Notes: generated by a model from the sequence alone, not told the origin. DNA of 64,000 nucleotides from Epibacterium ulvae (GCF_018678075.1 NZ_JAHHIR010000081.1:1-64000); one strand, 5' to 3'. Numbered from the stretch's first letter, positions 35,446 to 44,754 are shown. Numbers and translations: made by a program.

Positions 35446-36516
35446 TTACAGATCCACCACCGATTGATTGCGCAACAAAATCCACAGAAAGGCCGGCGCG
35501 CCCAGAACGGCAGTCACAATGCCAATCGGCAGATCCGCCGGCGCCACCACCAGCCGCGCCACAATGTCCGCAGCCACCAACAGGGTCGCGCCCAACAGCG
35601 CGGCATTCAGCAACAGACCGCGATGATCCGGCCCCCACAACAGACGCAGCAGATGCGGCACCACAATGCCGATAAAGCCAATGCCACCGGAAATCGCCAC
35701 CGCCGCCCCGACCGAGGCTGAGACCGACAGGATCGCCCCCATCTTGACCCGCTGCACGTCGATGCCCATGTGGTGGGCCGCCGCCTCTCCCAATGCCAAA
35801 CCATTCAGGCCCCGCGCCAAGGTCAGGCTAAACAGGCACGCCAGGACGATCACCGGCCCCGCGATCATCAGTTTGACCCAGCTCGCGCCCGCAAGGGATC
35901 CCATCCCCCAAAAGGTCAGCTCGCGCAGTTGCAGATCATCCGCCATATAGACCAGAACCCCCGCCACCGCGCCCATCAACGCGCCCATGACAATGCCCGC
36001 CAACAACATTGTGGCCACCGATGTGCGCCCAGACCGGGTGGCGACTTTGAACAGCACCATCATCGCAACCCAGGCCCCAACAAAGGCAAAGACCGGCAAC
36101 ATGGCACGTCCCAAAAACGCACCAATGCCCCAGGGCAGAACCCCGCCCAGCACAATAGCCACCAATGCGCCCAGCCCTGCTCCGGCGCTGACGCCCAGAA
36201 TACCCGGATCCGCCAAAGGGTTGCGAAACAACCCCTGCATCACCGCGCCCGAGATCCCCAATGCAGCCCCCACCAACAGACCCATCACTGTGCGCGGCGC
36301 GCGAATATCGCTCAGAATGAGCGCCTCAACTCGGTCCAGCGGCTGCCCCTGCGCCAGGCTCCACAGCGCCGACCACAATGAGGTGCCCGATGGCCCCGCC
36401 GCCAGGCTGGTCACCGCAACCACGCCCATCACCACGGCCAGAATCACATGCCCTTTGCGCGCCAAGGCCCGGCGGTCGGAAACCTGCGTGCCCCGCTGTT
36501 CGTCAATCGCAACCAT
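35446..36516 (-). CDS. hmuU: Heme ABC permease HmuU
   Basis: A 356-residue FecCD-type permease with RAPRTVMGLLVGAALGISGAVMQ (outlined), FRNPLADPGILGVSAGA, and FIGIVVPHLLRLLWGPDHR. The ATG at 36516 overlaps the hmuT stop. It forms the heme channel in the inner membrane with HmuV. Hydrophobic throughout, with about ten membrane segments. Confidence 0.92.
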   Translation of the reverse strand: MVAIDEQRGTQVSDRRALARKGHVILAVVMGVVAVTSLAAGPSGTSLWSALWSLAQGQPLDRVEALILSDIRAPRTVMGLLVGAALGISGAVMQGLFRNPLADPGILGVSAGAGLGALVAIVLGGVLPWGIGAFLGRAMLPVFAFVGAWVAMMVLFKVATRSGRTSVATMLLAGIVMGALMGAVAGVLVYMADDLQLRELTFWGMGSLAGASWVKLMIAGPVIVLACLFSLTLARGLNGLALGEAAAHHMGIDVQRVKMGAILSVSASVGAAVAISGGIGFIGIVVPHLLRLLWGPDHRGLLLNAALLGATLLVAADIVARLVVAPADLPIGIVTAVLGAPAFLWILLRNQSVVDL

Positions 36517-37355
36517 CAACCCGCCTCGGCCAGGGCTTGATGCAGACGCAAGACCGCATCCGCAACCCGTGGACCAAAGCCCAGCAACAGTTGCCCATCC
36601 ATCCGCACCACCGCATCGGCGGCGGCGGCGGGTGTCTCAGTCAACGCCGGCATCGACCACAATTCTGCGTTGGACCCGCCGTGATCTCCACCGCGATCCA
36701 TCATCACAATCACGTCCGGCGCGGCGGCTGCCACCGCCTCATTGGTGACCGCTTTATAGCCCTTGAAGCTCTGCATCACATTCTTACCACCGGCCATGGC
36801 AATGATCGCATCGGCCGAGGTCCCCTGACCGCCCGCCATGATCCGCCCGCCTTGGGTGGACAACACAAACATCACCCGTTTGGGGTCTGTGGTCTGCGCC
36901 GCGACCTCGGCCGCGACAGTGTTCAACTGTGCCAAAACATCCGCCGCCAGCGCCTCAGCCTTGTCCTCAACCCCAAGGGCCGCGCCCACGGCCAGGATTT
37001 TCGCACCAACCCCGTCGACAGTATAGTCTTCGGGAATTTCCACATAAGCGACCGAGGCCGCTTTGAGCAGATCAACCGCCTCTGCAGGGCCTGCCCCTTC
37101 GGCGGCGACAATCAGTTTGGGCCCAATCGACAACACGCCTTCGGCTGACAGCGCCCGGATATAGCCCACATCGGGCAAACCCTCGGCCGCCGCCGGAAAT
37201 CTCGACGTCGTGTCCCGCGCCAACAGGCGGTCTTCTTCACCCAAGGCATAGATAATCTCGGTCACCGCGCCGCCAACCGACACCACATCGCCCGCCAGTG
37301 TCATCTGACCAAAACCGGCCAGCAAAGCTGCGGATAGAACTGTTCGAAACCCCAT
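36516..37355 (-). CDS. hmuT: Periplasmic heme-binding protein HmuT
   Basis: A 279-residue protein with a short signal peptide (VLSAALLAGFGQMTLAGD) and the type III binding fold. VVSVGGAVTEIIYALG at the mature start and RDTTSRFPAAAEGLPDVGYIR (outlined) match HmuT proteins, where the Tyr of the latter region ligates heme. The start at 37355 is used because the signal peptide begins there. It lies between hmuS and hmuU with coupled stops and starts. Confidence 0.9.
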   Translation of the reverse strand: MGFRTVLSAALLAGFGQMTLAGDVVSVGGAVTEIIYALGEEDRLLARDTTSRFPAAAEGLPDVGYIRALSAEGVLSIGPKLIVAAEGAGPAEAVDLLKAASVAYVEIPEDYTVDGVGAKILAVGAALGVEDKAEALAADVLAQLNTVAAEVAAQTTDPKRVMFVLSTQGGRIMAGGQGTSADAIIAMAGGKNVMQSFKGYKAVTNEAVAAAAPDVIVMMDRGGDHGGSNAELWSMPALTETPAAAADAVVRMDGQLLLGFGPRVADAVLRLHQALAEAG

Positions 37356-37357
37356 GA

Positions 37358-38410
37358 TCACGCCTCCACCAATGCGTGGCGTGGCAAGGTGGCCACCAGA
37401 TCGTTCCACTGCGGCCTGCACGCCATTTCACCGCGTCCCACGCCAAAGGCCTGGAAGATCACGCCGCCGTCAGCGTCAAACGCCTCAACCGAAATGGCCG
37501 GCCCGTCACGGGTGGGTTTGTCCACCGCCCAGACCTCGGCGATGTGATCCATCCGCAGATGCAGGTTGAAACCGGGATCCAGAACATTCAGCCACGGCCC
37601 CATGGGTTTTAACGTATGGATCGGCCCGGAATGGATCTGGATGCAGCCCATATTGCCAACAAACACCATAATCGCGAGACCCTGCGCCTGGGTCGCGGCA
37701 AACATCTGCGCCACCGCACCCACGTCTAGCTGCTGCACAAAGGGTTCGCCCGCAATGTGATAGGCCCCCAACCGGTTCATTTTCAGACGTGACATCAGCC
37801 CCATGAATTGATGGGTGTCGGTCAAATTGGTCCATTCTTCGCGTATAATCTCAGCCTTGGCGGGATCGCCCTTGGGGGCGGGGGTGGGTGTGCGCGGCGT
37901 AACCTCCAGATGGTCCACCGGATCCGGCAACGCATTGCGACGCTTGGCCTGCTCCCAGGCATCCACATAGGCCTCATCGCGCAGGAAAATCTTGTGCACC
38001 GCGTCGCCCGCCGCATCAAAGATCTGTAACGAACGGCGCAACCCGCCCTCAACCGCGCGCTCCACCATAAAGGCATGCTGCCAGTGTTTCGGGAACATCC
38101 GCAGATCAATATCGCCGTTAAAGATCATCCCCGCATGCGGCCCATTACGATAGTTGCCGTAGACGCCGACCTTCTCATGCACACAGGATTCGTTGCGCGT
38201 CAGCGCCATGACCTCTCCCAGATCCATCGCAATGGACATGGTTGCATCCAGATCGGCCAGAACCGGCGTCACACCGTGACCCACATGGGCAGCCACCAGC
38301 TGCGCCTCGGAAATCCCTAGGGTGGCGGCGAAATCACGGTCGCGGGTTTTGGGAGTATCCGCGCGGCGGGCCCGAATCTCTTCGGGGGATAAAGTCAGCA
38401 AAGCAGCCAT
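37358..38410 (-). CDS. hmuS: Hemin-degrading factor HmuS
   Basis: A 350-residue protein with the two tandem HmuS/ChuS half-domains: the first about residues 15-165 with VMALTRNESCVHEKVG and YGNYRNG, the second about 190-345 with VGAVAQMFAATQAQGLAIMVFVGN (outlined). Family members bind heme in the cytoplasm and release its iron or pass it to an oxygenase. First gene of the hmuSTUV operon, divergent from the receptor gene across a region with a candidate iron-responsive box. Confidence 0.9.
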   Translation of the reverse strand: MAALLTLSPEEIRARRADTPKTRDRDFAATLGISEAQLVAAHVGHGVTPVLADLDATMSIAMDLGEVMALTRNESCVHEKVGVYGNYRNGPHAGMIFNGDIDLRMFPKHWQHAFMVERAVEGGLRRSLQIFDAAGDAVHKIFLRDEAYVDAWEQAKRRNALPDPVDHLEVTPRTPTPAPKGDPAKAEIIREEWTNLTDTHQFMGLMSRLKMNRLGAYHIAGEPFVQQLDVGAVAQMFAATQAQGLAIMVFVGNMGCIQIHSGPIHTLKPMGPWLNVLDPGFNLHLRMDHIAEVWAVDKPTRDGPAISVEAFDADGGVIFQAFGVGRGEMACRPQWNDLVATLPRHALVEA

Positions 38411-38489
38411 TGAGTGCCCTTTTTCTTTGGGAACTTCTGGCTGCCGTGGAGAGTTCGCGTGGCTGAAGTTAACAGGTTGTAATATTTGT

Positions 38490-38504
38490 TGACAATATTA
38501 ATCA
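38490..38504. promoter_or_regulatory. Candidate Iron-Rhodo-box in the hmuS/hmuR intergenic region
   Basis: TGACAATATTAATCA fits the TGA-N9-TCA pattern I recall for the rhodobacterial iron-responsive motif. It overlaps a TTGACA hexamer (38489-38494) that could be the receptor promoter -35, with TTAATC at 38511-38516 as a weak -10. A bound iron repressor would block both divergent promoters. Confidence 0.55.
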
Positions 38505-38591
38505 GCTTTATTAATCGCTGCAACCCATAACACTCAAAAACATCCAGGCCAGCACGCCGCAAGCACAGGATTCGGAATAAAGGAGCCTCCT

Positions 38592-40616
38592 GTGCTCAAG
38601 ACACTCACCCGCCGCGCGGCCTTGGTCGCTTCGACCGCTTTGGTCTCCGCTCACACTGCCCAAGCGCAAGACAACGCCATCGCATTTGATGACAGCGCCT
38701 ATTTGGGCGAATTGGTCCTGGGCGAAAGCAAACGCGAAGTCGCAACCGAGACCGCGATCCCCACAACCATCATCGACGCCGCCGAAATCCAGGACCGTCA
38801 GGCCGGCACAATTGCCGAGCTGATCGACTCGGTCCCCGGCGTCAATCTGGTCAACGGCTCAACGGCCGCCGGATCGGGCATCAACATTCGCGGCTTTGGC
38901 GCCAACTCCACCTTTGGCACCGACCAAAAGGTGCTGATCCAGGTCGACGGCGCCACCAAAGGCAGCGAAGAGCTGTATCGCATCGGCTCGCAGCTCTACA
39001 CCGACCCTCATTTGTACCGCGAAATCGAAGTGCTGCGCGGCACCATCGGCTCGTTTGAATTTGGCTCCGGCGTGTTTGGCGGTGTTGTCCGGCTCGAAAG
39101 CATCAATGCTTCCGACCTCACACAGGGTGAGATTGGCACCCGCGTGCGCCAGACCCTGCAGGCCAGCAGCAATGGCAACGGGTTGGTGTCGTCCACAACT
39201 GTCGCCTGGCAGCCGACCAAAAACGCCGAATTCCTCGCCAATTACACCTATCGCAAACTGGACGTGCGCGAGGATGGCGACGGCAATGAAATCAACCCGG
39301 ATGGCGGCGACATCGGCGATCCCTCCTGGCTGGTCAAAGGGCGCTTTACCTTTGGTGAGGCATTGGACCAGTCCCTGACCCTCAGCTATTCCGAGACCAA
39401 TCAACAAAGCGACGACGTGCCCTATGACACCTTTGGCACCGCCGATTTTGGCAATGTCGATCGTGAGATCAGCAACAATGTCGCCACCGCGCAATACAAT
39501 TGGAACCCCGCCGACAAAAGCTGGCTGAACCTCACGGCGGAACTCACCTATTCCGACGAAGAGGTCATCAGCCAGGCCATCGACCGCACCGCCAGCGCCG
39601 GCACGCTTGCGCTGCTTGATGCGGACAACCGCTATCAAACCACCACCCTGCGCCTGAAAAACGAAGCACTGTTCAACACCGGGCTACTGGACCACACGCT
39701 GCGCACCGGGGTGGAATGGATCAAACGGGAACGCCAGGACGCCACCGCAGGCTCGGCCCCCGGTGGTGAAAAAGACGTCTTTGCCATCTACGCAGTGGAC
39801 GCGGTTCAGATCGGCGACGCCTGGACCGTAACCCCTGCGGTTCGCTACGAATCCCAAACCATCACCCCGGACGCGGCCACCGGTCTGGCGGGGCAAGAAT
39901 TCGATGCGGACGCGTTGATGGGCGGCCTTGCCCTGCGTTACGCCTTTGCCAATGGCATCGCGGTCTTTGGCTCGGCGTCCTACACCGAAAACCTGCCGAT
40001 CATCGACGATCTGTTCAGCACCGACCTGATCAACCAATCCGAAAAAGGCACAACCTACGAGATCGGCGTCTCGTATGAGGGCGACAGCATCTTTAACGAC
40101 GGCGACACATTGGCGCTCAAGCTGAACTACTATGACCAGTCCCTGCGCGATCTGACCACCTATCGCAGCTTTACCCCCGGCAATTCCATCGTGAACGTCG
40201 ACCGCCAAGGTTACGAGCTGGAGGCATCCTACTCCATGGCCAGCGGCATCTATGTCGATTTCAACGGTCACATCTCGGACGGCACATCAACCACCGAAGG
40301 CGGCACCGTGGCCGACTGGCGTCAAAACCCAGCCGACAATCTGCGCCTGACCCTCGGCAAAAAGATCAACAAAAGCGTCGATCTCAGCTGGGAGCTGGAA
40401 GCCGCCAAACGCTATGACCGCGATGCAACCGACATCAGCCCCGGCTACGGCGTGCACAACATCCGCGCCACCTTCCTGCCGCAACAGGGCGTGTTTGAAG
40501 GCACCGAAGTCCGCGTCAGTCTCGAGAACGTCTTTGACAAACAATACACCCCGCGCCTGTCCACCCGCGCCGCCACCGGTCGCAACCTGACCGTCGCCGT
40601 CTCCAAGGTGTTTTGA
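38592..40616 (+). CDS. hmuR: TonB-dependent heme receptor
   Basis: A 674-residue outer-membrane receptor. The signal peptide ends near AHTAQAQ. The plug domain (about 50-170) has AGTIAELIDSVPGVNLVNG (outlined) and NIRGFGANSTFG, followed by a 22-strand barrel ending in AVSKVF with the terminal Phe. The GTG start at 38592 has AGGAGCC upstream. It imports heme using energy from ExbB-ExbD-TonB encoded in the same operon. The heme assignment comes from the divergent hmuSTUV. Confidence 0.88.
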   Translation: MLKTLTRRAALVASTALVSAHTAQAQDNAIAFDDSAYLGELVLGESKREVATETAIPTTIIDAAEIQDRQAGTIAELIDSVPGVNLVNGSTAAGSGINIRGFGANSTFGTDQKVLIQVDGATKGSEELYRIGSQLYTDPHLYREIEVLRGTIGSFEFGSGVFGGVVRLESINASDLTQGEIGTRVRQTLQASSNGNGLVSSTTVAWQPTKNAEFLANYTYRKLDVREDGDGNEINPDGGDIGDPSWLVKGRFTFGEALDQSLTLSYSETNQQSDDVPYDTFGTADFGNVDREISNNVATAQYNWNPADKSWLNLTAELTYSDEEVISQAIDRTASAGTLALLDADNRYQTTTLRLKNEALFNTGLLDHTLRTGVEWIKRERQDATAGSAPGGEKDVFAIYAVDAVQIGDAWTVTPAVRYESQTITPDAATGLAGQEFDADALMGGLALRYAFANGIAVFGSASYTENLPIIDDLFSTDLINQSEKGTTYEIGVSYEGDSIFNDGDTLALKLNYYDQSLRDLTTYRSFTPGNSIVNVDRQGYELEASYSMASGIYVDFNGHISDGTSTTEGGTVADWRQNPADNLRLTLGKKINKSVDLSWELEAAKRYDRDATDISPGYGVHNIRATFLPQQGVFEGTEVRVSLENVFDKQYTPRLSTRAATGRNLTVAVSKVF

Positions 40617-41089
40617 TGCGACATATTCCGATGATGAACGCCCTGCGCGCCGTTGTCACCGCAACAGCAGTGATGCCCCTCACCTTTGGGGCATCCTCTG
40701 CTTGGGCCGGGGAAAACGAGACCCTCAACATGCCTTCCCCGGCCCCTCTTTCACTGGAACTCAACGCGGCGGATAATTTTGGCGAATCCTGCCGCCTGTC
40801 GTTCCTTTTGCGCAATGAGACCGCCAGCGAAATCACGTCCTTTGTCGCGGAAACGGTGTTGTTCTCGGACCAGGGTCAGGTGGCATTGCTGACGCTGTTT
40901 GACTTTGGCCTCCTGCCCAAGGGACGCCCCCGCGTGCGCCAGTTTCAGGTCCCCGATATCTCATGCGATCGGCTGTCCATGGTGTTGATCAACGGCGCCG
41001 ACACCTGCACCGGCGGCGCGCACACAGCGCAAAGCTGCGCCGCCGCCCTCTCCCTGACCAGCCGTGTCAAAATCCAACTGGAAGGATAA
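40616..41089 (+). CDS. Secreted small protein in the heme uptake operon
   Basis: A 157-residue protein with a signal peptide cut after SSAWA. The mature domain, about 120 residues, has four cysteines (ESCRLSF, DISCDRL, DTCTGG, QSCAAAL) that could form disulphides in the periplasm. Its ATG overlaps the receptor stop (TGATG), so it is translationally coupled. Similar proteins occur between receptor and exbB in roseobacter heme loci. The role is unknown; it may be a periplasmic accessory of the receptor or TonB complex. Confidence 0.7.
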   Translation: MRHIPMMNALRAVVTATAVMPLTFGASSAWAGENETLNMPSPAPLSLELNAADNFGESCRLSFLLRNETASEITSFVAETVLFSDQGQVALLTLFDFGLLPKGRPRVRQFQVPDISCDRLSMVLINGADTCTGGAHTAQSCAAALSLTSRVKIQLEG

Positions 41090-41092
41090 GCG

Positions 41093-41746
41093 ATGTTCAC
41101 CCTCGACCCGATCCTGCATCTGCTGGACCTTGGCGGCCCGGTGGTCTCCCTGCTCGCCGCGCTTTCGGTCCTGTCGCTGGCGGTGGTTTTGTTCAAGCTT
41201 TGGCAATTCTCCGCCGTGGGCGTCGGCCGTCACGCGGCCCTACGTCAGGCCTTGGGCGAATGGGACCGGGGCCACCGCGATGCCAGCGCCAATACACTGA
41301 CGCTGTCCGACGGCTACCTCTCCCCCCTGGTTGCCCGCGCCATGAGCGCACCCCATTCCGACGACCTCCTCTTTCGCTGCGAGGCTGAGGCCGAGGAGCA
41401 ATTCCTGAAACTCGAACGCGGCTTTCGCATCCTCGACAGTATCGCGCAGATGTCGCCGCTTTTGGGTCTGTTTGGCACGGTTCTCGGCATGATCGACGCC
41501 TTCCAAGCCCTGCAAGAGGCCGGAGCTGCCGTGGATCCCTCCCTGCTTGCCGGCGGTATTTGGGTCGCGCTTTTGACCACCGCCGTTGGACTGGCCGTTG
41601 CCATGCCCACCGCGCTTGCGCTGTCGTGGCTCGATGCCCGTATGGAGGCCGAGCGCAGCTTTGCCGAAACCGCCTGGACCACCATCCTCAACCCGCGCCA
41701 ATCGCCGCTGACCGTGATGCCCCAGACCCATGCCGTCGCGTCCTAA
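41093..41746 (+). CDS. exbB: ExbB/TolQ-type proton channel protein
   Basis: A 217-residue protein with an N-terminal membrane segment (VVSLLAALSVLSLAVVLF) and the conserved pair SPLLGLFGTVLGMIDAF and WVALLTTAVGLAVAMPTALAL. It forms the proton-conducting complex that energises TonB with ExbD. It begins 3 bp after the secreted-protein stop and overlaps exbD by 17 bp. Confidence 0.92.
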   Translation: MFTLDPILHLLDLGGPVVSLLAALSVLSLAVVLFKLWQFSAVGVGRHAALRQALGEWDRGHRDASANTLTLSDGYLSPLVARAMSAPHSDDLLFRCEAEAEEQFLKLERGFRILDSIAQMSPLLGLFGTVLGMIDAFQALQEAGAAVDPSLLAGGIWVALLTTAVGLAVAMPTALALSWLDARMEAERSFAETAWTTILNPRQSPLTVMPQTHAVAS

Positions 41747-42116
41747 GAAAACCCGGCGCGCGCTGTCCGTCACCTCGCTGATCGACGTGATCTTTCTGTT
41801 GTTGCTGTTCTTCATGCTGTCATCGACCTTCACCAAATTCAGTGAGGTCGCACTGATGACCAGTGGCCAGGGCGACAGCGTCGCGCCAAGCGACCGCACC
41901 GTGATGTTCCTGCGCCTCAACGGCGATCAGATGTCGCTCAACGGTCAACCGCTGGCACCCGATACGCTGGGCAGCGCGCTCCAAACCCCAGACCAGAAAC
42001 CACCCTCGGTCCTGATCAGCCTGACGTCCGCAACATCCGCCCAGCACTTGACCGATGCGCTGGTGATCCTGCGCGCCCTGCCCGATCTGTCGCTCACCGT
42101 ATTGGACCCCACTTGA
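41730..42116 (+). CDS. exbD: ExbD-type biopolymer transport protein, first copy
   Basis: A 128-residue ExbD/TolR protein. After PKKTRRALSVTSLIDVIFLLLLFFML (outlined) comes a single membrane helix bearing the conserved Asp (LIDVIFLLL), then a periplasmic domain. Its stop overlaps the start of the second ExbD gene (TGATG). Confidence 0.9.
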   Translation: MPSRPKKTRRALSVTSLIDVIFLLLLFFMLSSTFTKFSEVALMTSGQGDSVAPSDRTVMFLRLNGDQMSLNGQPLAPDTLGSALQTPDQKPPSVLISLTSATSAQHLTDALVILRALPDLSLTVLDPT

Positions 42117-42517
42117 TGCGCCGCCGCTCCATCACCCCCCCCCGTCGCAAGCCCGAACCGACGATTGCCCTGATCAATATTGTCTTTCTGATGCTGGTTT
42201 TCTTTCTGGTCGCGGGCACCCTGACCCAACCGTTGGAGCCCGAGTTGGAGCTGATCGACACCGCAACCCTGGACGGGGCAGAGCCACCGGATGCGCTGGT
42301 GATCACAGCCCAAGGCGCGCTGCGCTTTCGCGGTGCGCATCTCACGGATAGTCAAGCTTATATGGACACGCTGACCGATGACGCCCCCGCCCGCATCCTG
42401 CCGGACCGCGCCGCCCCTGCCGTTACTCTGGTCGCTGTCGCGCAGGACCTACGCAATCGCGGCGCCACGGACGTGTTGATCATCACCCAGCGCAGCCCAA
42501 ATGAGGCGGCCCAATGA
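42116..42517 (+). CDS. ExbD-like protein, second copy lacking the conserved Asp
   Basis: A 133-residue ExbD-like protein with the membrane helix PTIALINIVFLMLVFFLVAG. The essential membrane Asp of ExbD is replaced by Asn (LINIVF), so it probably cannot take part in proton transfer by itself. It may be a structural partner of the first ExbD. It is coupled to its neighbours: its ATG overlaps the preceding stop and its stop overlaps tonB. Confidence 0.85.
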   Translation: MRRRSITPPRRKPEPTIALINIVFLMLVFFLVAGTLTQPLEPELELIDTATLDGAEPPDALVITAQGALRFRGAHLTDSQAYMDTLTDDAPARILPDRAAPAVTLVAVAQDLRNRGATDVLIITQRSPNEAAQ

Positions 42518-43482
42518 GCACTGCATTAACCGCCAAGGCCCCGATGGCCGGTCTTGCGGCCCTGTCCCTGTCGTTCCTGTTACATTTGGGTGGCGGTCTG
42601 CGGCTGGCTTTGCCCGATCCACAGGTCGAAATTGCCGGCGGTGCTCCCACCACCATCGCGCGGCTTGGCAACAGCTTTCGTGACGTGGCCCAAGGGAGCA
42701 CCCAATCTGCGCCGCCCACGCCTCTGCAGCAAGTTACGCCAGAGAAAACCCAACAGGTGCCGCACCAACCGCCCCTGCAAACGACCACAACTGCGCTCGT
42801 CGAACAGGTGCAACGGACCAAGGTGGCCCAACCTGCCCCATCGCAGCAACCACCCCCGCCCCTTCCGCTGCTGTCGCCCAGCAAAACAGCAACAATCACC
42901 GCGCCATCACCGACCCCCACAACGACACAGCCACCCACAACAACGGCTTTGACACCTGTTGCAATTGAAACCGTCCCGCCAACGCAAGTAGAACAACCCC
43001 TGACGGCAACACCTCCAACAACGCGGATCGCGGCCCTGCCAGAGCCAAAGCCCGCGCCAAAACCGACCCCTGCGCCGCCGAAACCACAGACGCAGGCCCA
43101 AAATCCACCCTCTGCCCAAGGGGCCGAACGCGCCGAACGCCAAGGCAGCGCCGATGGGCAACGCGCAGCTTCGGCCAACGCGGCCGCCAAACAACCAGCG
43201 GCAAAAGCCGCCGCCTCTGGCAATGCGGAACTGACCAACTACGCAGGCAAAGTCTGGCGCAAGATCCAACGCGCCCGCCCCAACAGCTCCCTCAAAGGGA
43301 CCACAGTGATTGCCATCGCCATCTCGGATCGGGGGCGGTTGACGTCGGTCTCGGTCGCGCGCAGCTCAGGCTCGGCGCAATTGGACCAACTCGCCCTGCG
43401 CGCCGCCCGCAAAGCCGCTCCCTTTCCCGCGCCCCCCGACCGCAAAGCGCATCGCTTTACGTTCAAGGTCCGGGGCCAATAG
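42514..43482 (+). CDS. tonB: TonB energy-transducing protein
   Basis: A 322-residue TonB. The N-terminal signal anchor is LAALSLSFLLHLGGGL. The long Pro/Gln/Thr-rich spacer covers about 55-210 (for example PPPLPLLSPSK, PEPKPAPKPTPAPPKPQ). The C-terminal domain contains NYAGKVWRKIQRARPNS and SGSAQLDQLALRAARKAAPFP. It carries energy from ExbBD to the heme receptor. Dedicated to this system by its position as the last gene of the operon. Confidence 0.9.
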   Translation: MSTALTAKAPMAGLAALSLSFLLHLGGGLRLALPDPQVEIAGGAPTTIARLGNSFRDVAQGSTQSAPPTPLQQVTPEKTQQVPHQPPLQTTTTALVEQVQRTKVAQPAPSQQPPPPLPLLSPSKTATITAPSPTPTTTQPPTTTALTPVAIETVPPTQVEQPLTATPPTTRIAALPEPKPAPKPTPAPPKPQTQAQNPPSAQGAERAERQGSADGQRAASANAAAKQPAAKAAASGNAELTNYAGKVWRKIQRARPNSSLKGTTVIAIAISDRGRLTSVSVARSSGSAQLDQLALRAARKAAPFPAPPDRKAHRFTFKVRGQ

Positions 43483-43490
43483 GCCGCCCT

Positions 43491-44438
43491 TCAGTTGGTG
43501 ATCCCACCACATTGCGGCGTCTCAAGGTACTGCCGCAGTGCCGCCCCCTCATACCGGGTCAGGCCCAGCATCAATTTGGCATAAGCCGCCTCCAAGGTCA
43601 TATCTTTGCCGTCGATCGCGCGCGCTTCCGCCAAGGCAGCACCGGCGCTATAGGTGCCCATCACCATGCCACCCGCCGCACATTGGCTGATCGCCAGCAC
43701 CGGTAGATCGCGCGCGGCCAGATCCTGTAAAAAAGCACGAAACGCCGCATCCCCAGGCACATTGCCGGACCCAAAACAGCGCAGGATCACGCCGTCGGCG
43801 CGGGCGCACATATCCCGCAGCATCGCCGCCTGAATGCCCGGCGTTAGGGTGATCACTGCAATCGACTGGGATGCAAAGATCTGCTGGCGAAACACATCCG
43901 CCACGACTGCAGGCACCACATCACGTCGATCCGCATCAAAGGCATCGCGCGCCACCGAATGCACCTTTTGCACCCGCGTCCCCGGCAACAGCTGCCCGGC
44001 AAATTGCACCCAGACCCCGGGCGCGGCGCTACAGGCCGCCGCCATCGCCTCCACCAGATTGCGCGCACCGTCATTTCCCGCAACGCTTAGCGGCACCATG
44101 GATCCGGTCACCACCACGGGTTTTGCCAGACCTTCCAACGCCAGCGCCAGTGCCGCCGCTGCGTAACACATGGAATCGGTGCCGTGGATCACTACAAACC
44201 CATCGTGGCTATCGTGACGCGCGGCAATCTCCCCCGCGATCCAGTTCCAATCGGCGACCTGCGCCTGCGAGCTGTCAATCAACGGATCGGCCAGAACCAT
44301 GTCATAGGCCACCTGCACCTCACCTGCCTCCACCAACCGAGTCAAAGTCTCCTCAACCAACCCCGGTTTCGGTGCAAACCCGGTTGGCGTCATAGTGCTG
44401 CCAATGGTGCCCCCAGTGTGAATAACGCACAGCCGCAT
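43491..44438 (-). CDS. ansA: L-asparaginase (type I)
   Basis: A 315-residue asparaginase with both catalytic threonine regions: VIHTGGTIGS at residues 4-13 and FVVIHGTDSMCYAA at about 85. VTGSMVPL is also family-typical. The absence of a signal peptide points to a cytoplasmic enzyme hydrolysing asparagine to aspartate and ammonia. The start at 44438 has the ribosome-binding site GGGAGAGGACG. It converges with tonB, with stops 8 bp apart. Confidence 0.88.
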   Translation of the reverse strand: MRLCVIHTGGTIGSTMTPTGFAPKPGLVEETLTRLVEAGEVQVAYDMVLADPLIDSSQAQVADWNWIAGEIAARHDSHDGFVVIHGTDSMCYAAAALALALEGLAKPVVVTGSMVPLSVAGNDGARNLVEAMAAACSAAPGVWVQFAGQLLPGTRVQKVHSVARDAFDADRRDVVPAVVADVFRQQIFASQSIAVITLTPGIQAAMLRDMCARADGVILRCFGSGNVPGDAAFRAFLQDLAARDLPVLAISQCAAGGMVMGTYSAGAALAEARAIDGKDMTLEAAYAKLMLGLTRYEGAALRQYLETPQCGGITN

Positions 44439-44754
44439 CGCGTCCTCTCCCTGCATTAAATGATCTCACAGCCATGCCCCCAGCCCCGCAACAGGTCAAG
44501 CTCAGCCGAGAATCTCCAAGATACGATCAATTATCGTTATCGCCTCTTCACGCGATGCAAATACACCCCTTCCCAAATCACGCAACCTGCGCTAACTGGC
44601 AAAAAGCGGCACATTAAATTCCACTTGCGTCACTTTTTGGACTTTCGACCTTTGCGATGTTCGATAACCTGTTGCTAATGGGGAATTTGTTTCCTATAGG
44701 AAACTTATATCGCCCCTTGGCGGCGCAACCCCTTCTCATTGCAAAGGCCTCATG
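44439..44754. promoter_or_regulatory. gcvT upstream region with a perfect 16-bp palindrome
   Basis: 316 bp without a gene separate the divergent asparaginase and gcvT. GTTTCCTATAGGAAAC at 44689-44704 is a perfect 16-bp palindrome 50 bp before the gcvT start, the right place for an operator overlapping the promoter. No glycine riboswitch elements are visible. Confidence 0.55.

Noticed and set aside
44439-44754. Glycine riboswitch upstream of gcvT
   Set aside because: I looked for the conserved tandem aptamer blocks and did not find them; only a palindrome is present.
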